Shown here: positions 1-5,954 of the stretch, in pieces | Layout: each line of letters starts with the position of its first letter | Position numbering within the stretch: the stretch's first letter is position 1 | Assembly: GCA_023423675.1 (NCBI GenBank) | Contig: JAFAFD010000433.1 | Span: 1-9,303 of the forward strand | Reading direction: 5' to 3' | From: Pseudomonadota bacterium | GTDB taxonomy: Bacteria > Pseudomonadota > Gammaproteobacteria > Xanthomonadales > Xanthomonadaceae | Length of the DNA: 9,303 nt | Notes under the pieces: model-generated | The model's input: only the letters and a program-made list of their open reading frames with translations | Told to the model about the DNA's origin: nothing | Database searches by the model: none | Made by a program: the position numbers and the translations under genes

Positions 1-497
1 ACTGGCCCTGGTACGGGGCGATCAGCTCGATGACCGCCGTCGACTCACGGGCCGGACCATCGGCGCGGAAGTTGCGGTTCGGGTCGATGGCATCGTAGTT
101 CCAGCGGTTGATGCGCTCGAAACCCCACGGGTTCACGCACGGCGCCACCAGCAGGTTGGCTTTGCCGGCGTAGTCGGCCGCGTGCTTTTCGAGGAAGTCC
201 AGCGCGCCCATCACGCCGCTGGTTTCATAGCCATGCACGCCGCCGGTGACCAGCGCCGCCGGCAGCGACGGGTTCCAGCCGCGGCTGCGCAGCGCGTACA
301 GGGTGTAGGTCTCGCCGGCGTAGTCCAGCTGGCCATAGGCCACTTTGTCGAAGCGGTCAGCCAGGGCCTCGATGCGCGGCAGCACTTCCTCGTCATAGCG
401 GCGCAGGCGCTGCTGGCGGCCGCGCCACTGCTCCCGTTCCGCCGTGCCCCACGGCTGGCCAGGGGTTCCGACGGGGTAGAAAGCAGCAGTGGACATG
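1..497 (-). CDS. M14-family zinc metallocarboxypeptidase, N-terminal 165 residues (runs off left edge)
   Basis: Translating the minus strand from the ATG at 497-495 gives an open frame to the window edge. Residues 85-94 read GGVHGYETSG, the HxxE zinc-binding motif of peptidase family M14 (His88, Glu91). Residues 138-143 read DPNRNF, matching the Asn-Arg pair that binds the substrate carboxylate in M14 enzymes. The third zinc ligand (His) and the catalytic Glu would lie beyond the window. M14 enzymes remove C-terminal residues from peptides or act on related amide substrates; the substrate cannot be read here. The N-terminus (MSTAAFYPVGTPG) shows no signal peptide, so a cytoplasmic enzyme is likely. 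Only a weak GAG-type Shine-Dalgarno lies 8-10 nt upstream. The gene diverges from the FecA-type receptor gene across 142 bp. The family call is firm; the specific function is open. Confidence 0.88.
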
Positions 498-578
498 GCA
501 GATCTCGGCAGTCAGGAAGCAATCGCCCACTCTAGCACCGCCCTCCGCCGCCGTTCATCCGCAACCCTCCAGAGGTGC

Positions 579-598
579 ATTCCATTGGCGAATGGAAT
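579..598. promoter_or_regulatory. Perfect palindrome upstream of the receptor gene (possible operator)
   Basis: ATTCCATT at 579-586 and AATGGAAT at 591-598 are perfect inverted repeats separated by GGCG. The spacing and compact symmetry suit a dimeric regulator site better than a terminator, because no T-tract follows on either strand. It lies in the divergent region between the M14 gene and the receptor gene, and its right arm abuts the Fur-like sequence. The function is inferred and no regulator is identified. Confidence 0.45.
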
Positions 599-615
599 CA
601 GCAATAATTCTCATT
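597..615 (+). promoter_or_regulatory. Fur-box-like sequence before the FecA-type receptor gene
   Basis: The stretch centred on position 606 contains AATAATTCTCATT, which matches the right two thirds of the common Fur-box form (AATGAGAAT, N, ATTCTCATT). The left third is poor. Over the 15-bp core about 11 positions fit. It lies 25 bp before the chosen ATG at 640, where an iron-dependent repressor would block transcription. The AT-rich AATAAT inside it could also serve as a -10 element. Ferric-uptake receptor genes are commonly Fur-controlled, so the context supports it, but the match is only moderate. Confidence 0.5.
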
Positions 616-639
616 TACGACCCTTCCGCGCCCGCCTCC

Positions 640-2715
640 ATGTCCTTCCGAATCCTGCCCCCGGCCCGCCTGCCCCTGGCCGCCGCCCTCAGCCTGTGCC
701 TGTCCGCCACCGCCTTCGCGCAGGACAGTGCCACCACCCTGGACAGCATCCAGGTCTCCGGCAGCTGGCTGGGCACCGGCCTGCACGACAGCGTGAAGAG
801 CTTTGCCGGCGCGCGCACCGTGGTCGACCGCCAGCGCATCGACGCCAGCGGCGCAGCCAACATCGGCGATGCCATGCGCCGCATCCCGGGCGTGCAGGTC
901 ACCGACAACTCGGGCACCGCCGGCAGCTCGGTCTCGCTGAACATCGGCGTGCGCGGCCTGACCGGTCGTTACTCGCCGCGCTCGACCGTGCTGCTGGACG
1001 GCGTGCCGCTGGCGGTGGCGCCGTATGGCCAGCCGCAGCTGTCGTTCGCCCCGACCAGCCTGTCCAACATCGAATCGATCGACGTGGTGCGCGGCGGCGG
1101 TGCGGTGCGTTACGGGCCGCAGAACGTCGGCGGCATCATCAACTTCAGCACCCGCGCCATTCCCACCGAGGCCGGCCTGCACGGTGAAGCCGGCGTGCGC
1201 TACAGCGCCAACGACCACGGTGGCGGCGACAGCACCCAGTACAACGCCTTCCTCGGCGGCACCGCCGACAACGGCCTGGGCATGGCCCTGCTGTATTCCG
1301 GCCAGGACGGCCGCGGCTGGCGCCAGGGCAGCGACGACCGCTTCGACGACCTCGCCCTGAAGTTCGCCTATGCCATCGACGAGCAGCAGGAGCTGCGCGC
1401 CAAGCTGTCCTACTACGATGTGCGCTCGCTGACCCCGGGCGGCCTGACCCGCGCCCAGTACGAGGCCGATCCGTTCCAGAACACCCGCCCCACCGATTTC
1501 TGGAAGGGCCACCGCACCGGCATCGACCTGGGCTACACCAACACCCTGTCGGCCGACAGCGAGTTCGAGGTGCTGGCCTATTACAACGAGAGCAACCGCG
1601 CCAGCTCGCTGATCAACGCCGCCAACACCCAGCTGACCGTGCAGCCGCGCGACTACCGCGTGCTCGGCATCGAGCCGCGCTACACCCAGCGCCTGCGCTG
1701 GGGCAGCACCGTACATGACATCACCGCCGGCTACCGCTTCCTGCGCGAGCGCGGCAACGACCGCAGCTACACCGTGGTCCGCCGCACCGGCGTGGAAAGT
1801 GCGATCACCCGCTTCGACAACGCCACCGACGCGCATGCGTTCTACGTGGACGACCGCATCGCCGTCGGCCAGTGGCGCATCACCCCGGGCGTGCGCATGG
1901 AGTGGATCGACATGGACCGCCGCCAGGCCGGTGGCGGCGCCACCTTCAGCAGCCGCAACGACAAGGCGCTGCCGTCGATCAACATTGCCTACCTGCTCAC
2001 CCCGCAGCTGACCGTGTTCGGCAACTACACCACCTCGTTCGGGCCGGTGCAGAACATCCAGCTGAACTCGCAGACCGCCAGCAACCCGCTGAACCCGGAA
2101 GTGGCCAAGACCACCGAACTGGGGGCGCGCTGGCAGGACGGCGCCCTGCGCGCGGAAGTGACCGTGTTCAAGATGCGCTTCGACAACCAGATCCAGCAGG
2201 TGCCGGGCATCACCCCGCCGACCTTCCAGAACCTCGGCGCCACCGACCACAAGGGCGTGGAAAGCGCGCTGGAGTATCGCTTCGCCGAGGACAGCGCGCT
2301 GGCCGGCCTGGAGCTGTACGCCAACTACACCTGGACCAAGGCGATCCAGCAGTCCGGCGACAACCGCGGCCTCGACGTGCCGTTCTACTCGCGTGACACC
2401 GACAGCATCGGCGCCCGCTACGCCATTGCCGCCTGGACCTTCAACGTCTCCAGCACGCACCAGAGCGGGCAGTTCTCCGATGCCGCCAACACCTGGGCCG
2501 AGAGCGCCGACGCGCGCGTGGGCCGGGTGCCGGGCGTGCGCCTGTTGAACGCGCAGGTGGCCTGGCAGGTGCCGGGCCTGGGTGACAGCGAGATCGCGCT
2601 GGGCGTGAACAACCTGGCCGACAAGCGCTGGTACACCCGCAATGTCGACGGCAACGCCGGGCGCATGGTGGCCGCGCCGCGCACCTTCTACGTGCAGGGC
2701 CGCTACCGCTTTTAA
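640..2715 (+). CDS. fecA: TonB-dependent outer-membrane receptor, FecA (ferric dicitrate) type
   Basis: This 691-residue protein should import a ferric chelate, probably ferric citrate, across the outer membrane using TonB energy. Residues 1-27 form a signal peptide ending AFA|Q. A TonB-box-like DSIQVSG follows near residue 35, then a plug domain with SPRSTVLLDGVP, APYGQPQLSFAP and VVRGGGAVRYGPQNVGG, then a beta-barrel ending in LGVNNLADKRWYTRN and a terminal Phe. From memory these blocks, and internal ones such as GIEPRY and the final PRTFYVQG, run colinear with E. coli FecA. E. coli FecA carries an extra N-terminal signalling domain of about 80 residues, absent here, and no fecI/fecR genes lie nearby, so this is probably a pure transporter. 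The ATG at 640 is preferred over the in-frame ATG at 592 because it starts a clean signal peptide and leaves the Fur-like box outside the gene; no strong Shine-Dalgarno precedes either. Citrate as ligand is inferred from similarity; another siderophore is possible. Confidence 0.85.
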   Translation: MSFRILPPARLPLAAALSLCLSATAFAQDSATTLDSIQVSGSWLGTGLHDSVKSFAGARTVVDRQRIDASGAANIGDAMRRIPGVQVTDNSGTAGSSVSLNIGVRGLTGRYSPRSTVLLDGVPLAVAPYGQPQLSFAPTSLSNIESIDVVRGGGAVRYGPQNVGGIINFSTRAIPTEAGLHGEAGVRYSANDHGGGDSTQYNAFLGGTADNGLGMALLYSGQDGRGWRQGSDDRFDDLALKFAYAIDEQQELRAKLSYYDVRSLTPGGLTRAQYEADPFQNTRPTDFWKGHRTGIDLGYTNTLSADSEFEVLAYYNESNRASSLINAANTQLTVQPRDYRVLGIEPRYTQRLRWGSTVHDITAGYRFLRERGNDRSYTVVRRTGVESAITRFDNATDAHAFYVDDRIAVGQWRITPGVRMEWIDMDRRQAGGGATFSSRNDKALPSINIAYLLTPQLTVFGNYTTSFGPVQNIQLNSQTASNPLNPEVAKTTELGARWQDGALRAEVTVFKMRFDNQIQQVPGITPPTFQNLGATDHKGVESALEYRFAEDSALAGLELYANYTWTKAIQQSGDNRGLDVPFYSRDTDSIGARYAIAAWTFNVSSTHQSGQFSDAANTWAESADARVGRVPGVRLLNAQVAWQVPGLGDSEIALGVNNLADKRWYTRNVDGNAGRMVAAPRTFYVQGRYRF

Positions 2716-2753
2716 GCCCCCCAGCCGCCCGATGCGGTGAGGGCAGCGATCAC

Positions 2754-2778
2754 GGTGGCGGCGTATCATGCCGCCACC
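2754..2778 (+). promoter_or_regulatory. Perfect 9-bp hairpin abutting the ClC start codon, with TATCAT in the loop
   Basis: GGTGGCGGC (2754-2762) and GCCGCCACC (2770-2778) are perfect inverted repeats around a 7-nt loop containing TATCAT at 2764-2769. The right arm ends one base before the ATG at 2779. TATCAT resembles a -10 hexamer, which would put transcription start very near the ATG and give a leaderless or nearly leaderless mRNA; no convincing -35 is seen. Alternatively, on a transcript read through from the receptor gene, the hairpin would block ribosome access. It could also be an operator. No T-tract follows, so a terminator is unlikely. Confidence 0.45.
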
Positions 2779-4551
2779 ATGTCCTCCCACGCTTCGCCAT
2801 CACGCCTGCATCTGGCGTTCCAGGGCCTGCGCCTGCGCCTGCGCGGCAGCGACCTGTGGTTCATCGCCCTCGCCCTGGTGGTCGGGCTGCTCGCCGGCGG
2901 CCTGACCCTGCTGCAATCGGGCATCGCGCGCTGGCTGCAGGCCGCGCTGTACGGCCTGGATGAAGGCATCCGCCTGAGCTCCCTGCCCTCGCTGCCGTGG
3001 ACCGCCCTGCTGGTGCTGCCACTGGGCGGCCTGCTGGTCGGCCTGGTCGCGCTGGCCGCCACCCTCCTCAAGCGCCCCCTGCTCGATGCTGTGGAAGCCA
3101 ACGCCCTGCACGGCGGCCGCATGTCGATGCGCGACAACCTGATCGTGCTGACCCAGACCCTGATCTCCAACGGCTGCGGCGCCTCGGTCGGGCTGGAGGC
3201 GTCGTACACGCAGATGGGCGCTGGCAGCGGCTCGCAGCTGGGCCGGGTGATGCGCCTGCGCCGCAACGACGTGCGCATCCTGGTCGGTGCCGGCTCGGCC
3301 GGCGCCATCGCCGCCGCCTTCGGCGCACCGCTGGCCGGTGCCTTCTATGCCTTCGAGATCGTCATCGGCGCCTACACCCCGGCCGCGCTGGCCCCGGTGG
3401 CCGTGGCCGCGCTGGCCGGCGCCTTCGTGGCCGACCAGGCCGGCATCGACGCCTACCTGCTGCCGGCCGCGTCCACCATCGACGTGCGCGCCGCCGACTA
3501 CGCCATCTACGGCCTGCTCGGCTGCTGCTGCGCGATGGTCGGCATCCTGGTGATGCGGCTGATCGCCTCGATCGAGGGCACGGTCAAGCGCAGCCCGCTG
3601 CCGCTGTGGGGCCGGCCGGTGCTGGGTGGACTGCTGCTGATTCCGCTGGCGATGGCCAGCCCGCAGGTGCTGTCCTCCGGCCACGGCGCCCTGCACCTGG
3701 ACCTGACCACCCACCTGCCGCTGATCTGGATCGGCGCCCTGCTGACCCTCAAGTGCCTGGCCTCCGGCATCTCGCTGGGCTTCGGCTTCCGTGGCGGCCT
3801 GTTCTTCGCCTCGCTGTTCATGGGAACGCTGGTGGGCGCGCTGTTTGCCGGCCTGCTGGCAATGGCCACCGGCGTGCCGGTGATCGATGCCACCTCGGCC
3901 GCGCTGGCCGGCATGGCCGCACTCGCCGCCGCCGTGGTCGGCGCACCGATGACCATGGCCATGCTGGTGCTGGAAGGCACCCACGACTTCCTGCTGACCA
4001 GTGTGGTGATGAGCGCGGTGCTGGTGTCCAGCACCCTGGTGCGGCAGTGGTTCGGCTACTCGTTCTCGACCTGGCGCATGCACCTGCGCGGCGAGACCAT
4101 CAAGAGCGCACGCGACGTGGGCTGGGTGCAGAACCTCAATGCCGGGCGGATGATGCGCAAGGGCGTGGCCACCGCACCGGCCGACCTGGACACGGCCTCG
4201 TTCCGCCAGCGCTTCCCGCTGGGCTCCGGCAGCCGCGTCATCCTGGTCGACAGCGAAGGGCACTACGCCGGCATCGTGCAGATTCCGCGCATGTACGGCG
4301 ACGGCGTGAAGCCGGACGCGGTGGTGGGGGACTACGCGGAGAACCGCGACGTCGCGCTGGCCGCCAACGCCAACGTGGTGGCGGTGATGCAGCGCTTCGA
4401 CCAGACCCAGGCCGACGAACTGGCGGTGGTGGCCAGCGATGGCCTAGTGCTGGGCGTGGTCTCCGAAGCCTTCGTGCGCAAGCGCTACGCCGAAGAGCTG
4501 GACAAGCGCCAGCGCGAATTGATGGGCGAGCGCGTCGAAGATAGCGATTGA
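2779..4551 (+). CDS. ClC-family chloride channel/transporter with C-terminal CBS-like region
   Basis: A 590-residue membrane protein. Residues 25-425 hold the many hydrophobic helices of the ClC fold and about 457-570 form a cytosolic region that looks like a CBS pair. Recognisable blocks are NGCGASVGLEASYTQMG (131-147, the GREGP gating-glutamate region, with Glu140 kept), GAPLAGAFYAFE (182-193) and GGLFFASLFMGTLVG (339-353, the GGIFAP region). It should move chloride or a related anion through the inner membrane. Several signature residues differ: GSGIP is missing (RPLLDAV stands there), GREGP reads GLEAS, and the position of the internal proton glutamate of E. coli ClcA (E203) is Ile194. 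The ATG at 2779 is preferred to the in-frame GTG at 2737 because residues before it look non-conserved, but no Shine-Dalgarno supports either. It follows the receptor gene by 63 bp on the same strand without obvious functional linkage. The family call is firm; channel versus antiporter is open. Confidence 0.87.
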   Translation: MSSHASPSRLHLAFQGLRLRLRGSDLWFIALALVVGLLAGGLTLLQSGIARWLQAALYGLDEGIRLSSLPSLPWTALLVLPLGGLLVGLVALAATLLKRPLLDAVEANALHGGRMSMRDNLIVLTQTLISNGCGASVGLEASYTQMGAGSGSQLGRVMRLRRNDVRILVGAGSAGAIAAAFGAPLAGAFYAFEIVIGAYTPAALAPVAVAALAGAFVADQAGIDAYLLPAASTIDVRAADYAIYGLLGCCCAMVGILVMRLIASIEGTVKRSPLPLWGRPVLGGLLLIPLAMASPQVLSSGHGALHLDLTTHLPLIWIGALLTLKCLASGISLGFGFRGGLFFASLFMGTLVGALFAGLLAMATGVPVIDATSAALAGMAALAAAVVGAPMTMAMLVLEGTHDFLLTSVVMSAVLVSSTLVRQWFGYSFSTWRMHLRGETIKSARDVGWVQNLNAGRMMRKGVATAPADLDTASFRQRFPLGSGSRVILVDSEGHYAGIVQIPRMYGDGVKPDAVVGDYAENRDVALAANANVVAVMQRFDQTQADELAVVASDGLVLGVVSEAFVRKRYAEELDKRQRELMGERVEDSD

Positions 4552-4555
4552 GGTT

Positions 4556-4625
4556 CATCCACGCATGGCGTGGATCTACTGCCACAGATCCGGTTGATCC
4601 AGTAGATCCACGCCATGCGTGGATG
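4556..4625. repeat. Inverted pair of SMAG-like (REP-type) GTAG stem-loops
   Basis: The 26 bases at 4556-4581 are repeated as a perfect reverse complement at 4600-4625, with an 18-bp spacer. Each unit is itself a small hairpin: ATCCACGC and GCGTGGAT with a short loop, next to the tetranucleotide GTAG (4602-4605 on plus; CTAC at 4576-4579 for the other). GTAG at the base of a short palindrome is the hallmark of the SMAG elements described in Stenotrophomonas maltophilia, which are mobilised by TnpA-REP (RAYT) transposases. The pair starts 4 bp after the ClC stop codon and could form a long transcript-end hairpin protecting or ending mRNAs from either side. The family assignment is from memory. 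Confidence 0.85.
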
Positions 4626-4641
4626 CCAGAAACTGCGGCCC

Positions 4642-5122
4642 CTACAGCGCCTCGCCGGCGTCGGCCAGGCGTGATTCGATCAATGCGTACCACTGCTGCA
4701 GCGTGTCGATCAGCATGTCCAACTCGGCGTCGGCACGTTGCGCGCGCCCGCTGCGCAGGCAGGCCTGGGCGTCCTGCAGCTGGGTGAGGAACCCGACCAC
4801 GGTGTCGGCCTGCAGGATCAGGCCCGGCAGGCGCCGGCCGGGAATATGCACCACGCCGTTGTTCAGCTGGCCCACGTTGGTCGCATCGCGGTCATTGCAG
4901 CCATCGGCCACACGGGTGATCTTGCACTCGGCCCCGCTGCCGCCCACCGACACTTCACCGGCCGAGTTGCTGCCACCCGCCTCGCTGAAGGCACCGGCCG
5001 CGCTGGGTTGTAGATGCCCTGGCTGAGGTGCCGTTGGCGGCGACGTTGGTGATGGTGTACATAGGCGCGGTGAGATTGTTCCGTTCGGCCTGACTGCCTG
5101 CGCACACGGCGATGCTGTTGGC
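4642..5122 (-). pseudogene. Frameshifted trimeric autotransporter adhesin remnant fused to an unrelated helical C-terminus
   Basis: On the minus strand one frame (5122-5021) reads ANSIAVCAGSQAERNN followed by YTITNVAANGTSA, typical of YadA-type head motifs (GANSIAVGAGSQA). A second frame (about 5021-5000) gives QGIYNPA. The third frame (5004-4861) reads AAGAFSEAGGSNSAGEVSVG, then AECKITRVADGCNDRDATNVGQLN, the head-neck pattern (ERQITNVADG..DAVNVGQL) of trimeric autotransporters. At least one and probably two frameshifts separate these pieces. After about 4860 the same frame turns into HIPGRRLPGLILQADT and an amphipathic helical end, stopping with TAG at 4644-4642. That tail does not look like an adhesin and may be the 3' end of another gene; the PGRRxPGxxxQxDT pattern recalls small DUF6959-type proteins, from memory only. 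No signal peptide, stalk or YadA anchor is present. Unusual Cys residues in the motifs also suggest decay. Confidence 0.65.
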
Positions 5123-5127
5123 GGCAG

Positions 5128-5298
5128 GCCCAGCAGCAAGCGGTCAGCCTGAGTACCGATGTGCAGAGCACCAACAACCAGCTGGACGCCCTGCAGCGTC
5201 GCATCCAGATCCTGCAGGCCGAACAGTGCAATCCGGAGCTCAGCCTGCCGAAGGCGGAAGCTTCCGCTTCTCCGGCGGCGGCCAGCGACGGCAACTGA
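5128..5298 (+). pseudogene. 5'-truncated gene fragment encoding a coiled-coil C-terminus
   Basis: The plus frame ending in TGA at 5296-5298 reads AVSLSTDVQSTNNQLDALQR, then RIQILQAEQCNPELSLPKAE and a short Ala/Ser-rich end. From Leu at 5149, hydrophobic residues fall at strict 4-3 spacing (L, V, T, L, L, I, L), a regular coiled-coil heptad. The frame is blocked by a stop at 5071-5073 and offers no ATG; the only GTG (5161) has no Shine-Dalgarno. Sequence before about 5128 belongs to the adhesin remnant on the opposite strand, so this looks like the tail of a gene cut by a rearrangement. Coiled-coil tails of this sort occur in trimeric adhesins and in tail-fibre-like proteins with C-terminal chaperone domains; I cannot decide which. 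Confidence 0.45.
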
Positions 5299-5320
5299 GT
5301 TCCTGGTACTGCACCACACG

Positions 5321-5349
5321 CGACGGCACCTGCGGGTGCCGTTGCTGTT
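5321..5349 (+). terminator. Stem-loop with short T-rich tail after the coiled-coil fragment
   Basis: ACGGCACC (5323-5330) pairs perfectly with GGTGCCGT (5335-5342) around TGCG, and the stem extends two pairs with one G-U wobble. TTGCTGTTT follows on the plus strand, a moderate U-tract, 23 bp after the plus-strand stop at 5298. It also sits directly after the DUF4124-like stop on the other strand and could end both converging transcripts, although the minus side lacks a U-tract. Confidence 0.5.
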
Positions 5350-5760
5350 TCAGGGGGCCTGGCAGGCCAGGCGCAGGGCGTCATCCAGCTGCCGCCGCTG
5401 CTGGTAGTCCAGCCGACGCGCACGCGTCATCTTCCGCGCCTGCTCGCGGCGCGCCTGCTCGCAGCCGGCGGGATCACGCGCGAGGGTGATCAGTGCGCCC
5501 TCGGCCCGAGCGCGACGGCCACGCCTCACATTGGCCGGCGCCCTGCCCGCCTGCGCCGGGCGTACGGGCTTCGACTCACCCTTGCCTCGTGCCTGCGCCA
5601 CCTCGGCCGGCACGTCCCAGCGCCATTCCGCCCGCCCCTGGCACGGCGTCTGCTGGTAGACCGGGTGCGGCCCGTCCACGCACTTGTAGACATGGGTCTG
5701 GGCCAGCGCGGCACCGGCCAGCAGCCAACCCACGATCGCCCCCGACAGCCTCCTCTTCAT
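5350..5760 (-). CDS. Small exported DUF4124-like protein
   Basis: This 136-residue protein starts at the ATG 5760-5758, preceded by a strong GGAGGA Shine-Dalgarno (5772-5767 on minus) with 6-nt spacing, which settles the start against longer readings of the frame. Residues 1 to about 20 (MKRRLSGAIVGWLLAGAALA|Q) form a signal peptide. The mature start QTHVYKCVDGPHPVYQQTPC resembles DUF4124 (YKCVD...G....Y...PC), with two cysteines probably disulfide-bonded in the periplasm. After about residue 45 it becomes basic and helical with two further Cys (in AGCEQARR and ACQAP), consistent with a charged coiled or disordered tail. DUF4124 proteins are common in Xanthomonadaceae and have no general assigned function. 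It appears monocistronic. Confidence 0.85.
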   Translation of the reverse strand: MKRRLSGAIVGWLLAGAALAQTHVYKCVDGPHPVYQQTPCQGRAEWRWDVPAEVAQARGKGESKPVRPAQAGRAPANVRRGRRARAEGALITLARDPAGCEQARREQARKMTRARRLDYQQRRQLDDALRLACQAP

Positions 5761-5908
5761 GCAGCGTCCTCCATGGCAGAGCGCACATCGTGGCCAGCAT
5801 CGACCACCCGCCGCCAGAGCGGAACGCGTCGTCCCCGCCCGCGACCGCCTGCCATCCATCGGACACAGGCGTGCAAGCCGCGCGGTGGATCCTGCGCTGT
5901 ACTGCCGC
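5761..5908. other. Upstream region of the DUF4124-like gene
   Basis: This stretch holds the GGAGGA ribosome site at 5767-5772 and must contain the promoter of the minus-strand DUF4124-like gene. I see no clear -35/-10 pair, operator or small gene in it. The minus frame stays open across it, but the translation is Arg/Cys-rich and unlike a protein. Confidence 0.4.
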
Positions 5909-5946
5909 GGGATCGGATCCCTCTCCATCGGAAAGGCTCTGACCCC
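5909..5946. repeat. Imperfect inverted repeat beyond the amidohydrolase stop
   Basis: The left arm (5909-5926, GGGATCGGATCCCTCTCC) and right arm (5930-5946, GGAAAGGCTCTGACCCC) pair imperfectly around ATC. The layout, ending in GACCCC with GGATCC in the other arm, recalls short repeats I associate with Stenotrophomonas intergenic regions. It lies 8 bp beyond the amidohydrolase stop, so it may help end or stabilise that transcript. No T-tract follows it. Confidence 0.45.
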
Positions 5947-5954
5947 ACAAGCGA

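Noticed and set aside
592..639. Upstream ATG for the receptor gene
   Set aside because: It would add 16 residues before a clean signal peptide, place the Fur-like box inside the gene, and its nearest purine-rich site is too distant.
2737..2778. Upstream GTG start for the ClC protein
   Set aside because: The extra residues look like translated hairpin sequence and no Shine-Dalgarno supports it. It is kept only as an alternative.
598..2790. Long minus-strand open frame (730 codons) opposite the receptor gene
   Set aside because: The translation is rich in Ala, Gly, Val, His and Arg with no domain logic, and the plus strand encodes a complete FecA-type protein. It is an antisense shadow of high-GC codon use.
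2800..4544. Long open frames overlapping the ClC gene on both strands
   Set aside because: They are Arg/Gln/His-rich shadow translations. The ClC frame has coherent membrane helices and family motifs.
4556..4625. CRISPR-like repeat
   Set aside because: There are only two units and they are inverted rather than direct; the GTAG hairpin layout fits a REP-type element.
4619..5026. Plus-strand open frames over the adhesin remnant
   Set aside because: They show no recognisable motifs, whereas the minus strand carries several autotransporter motifs.
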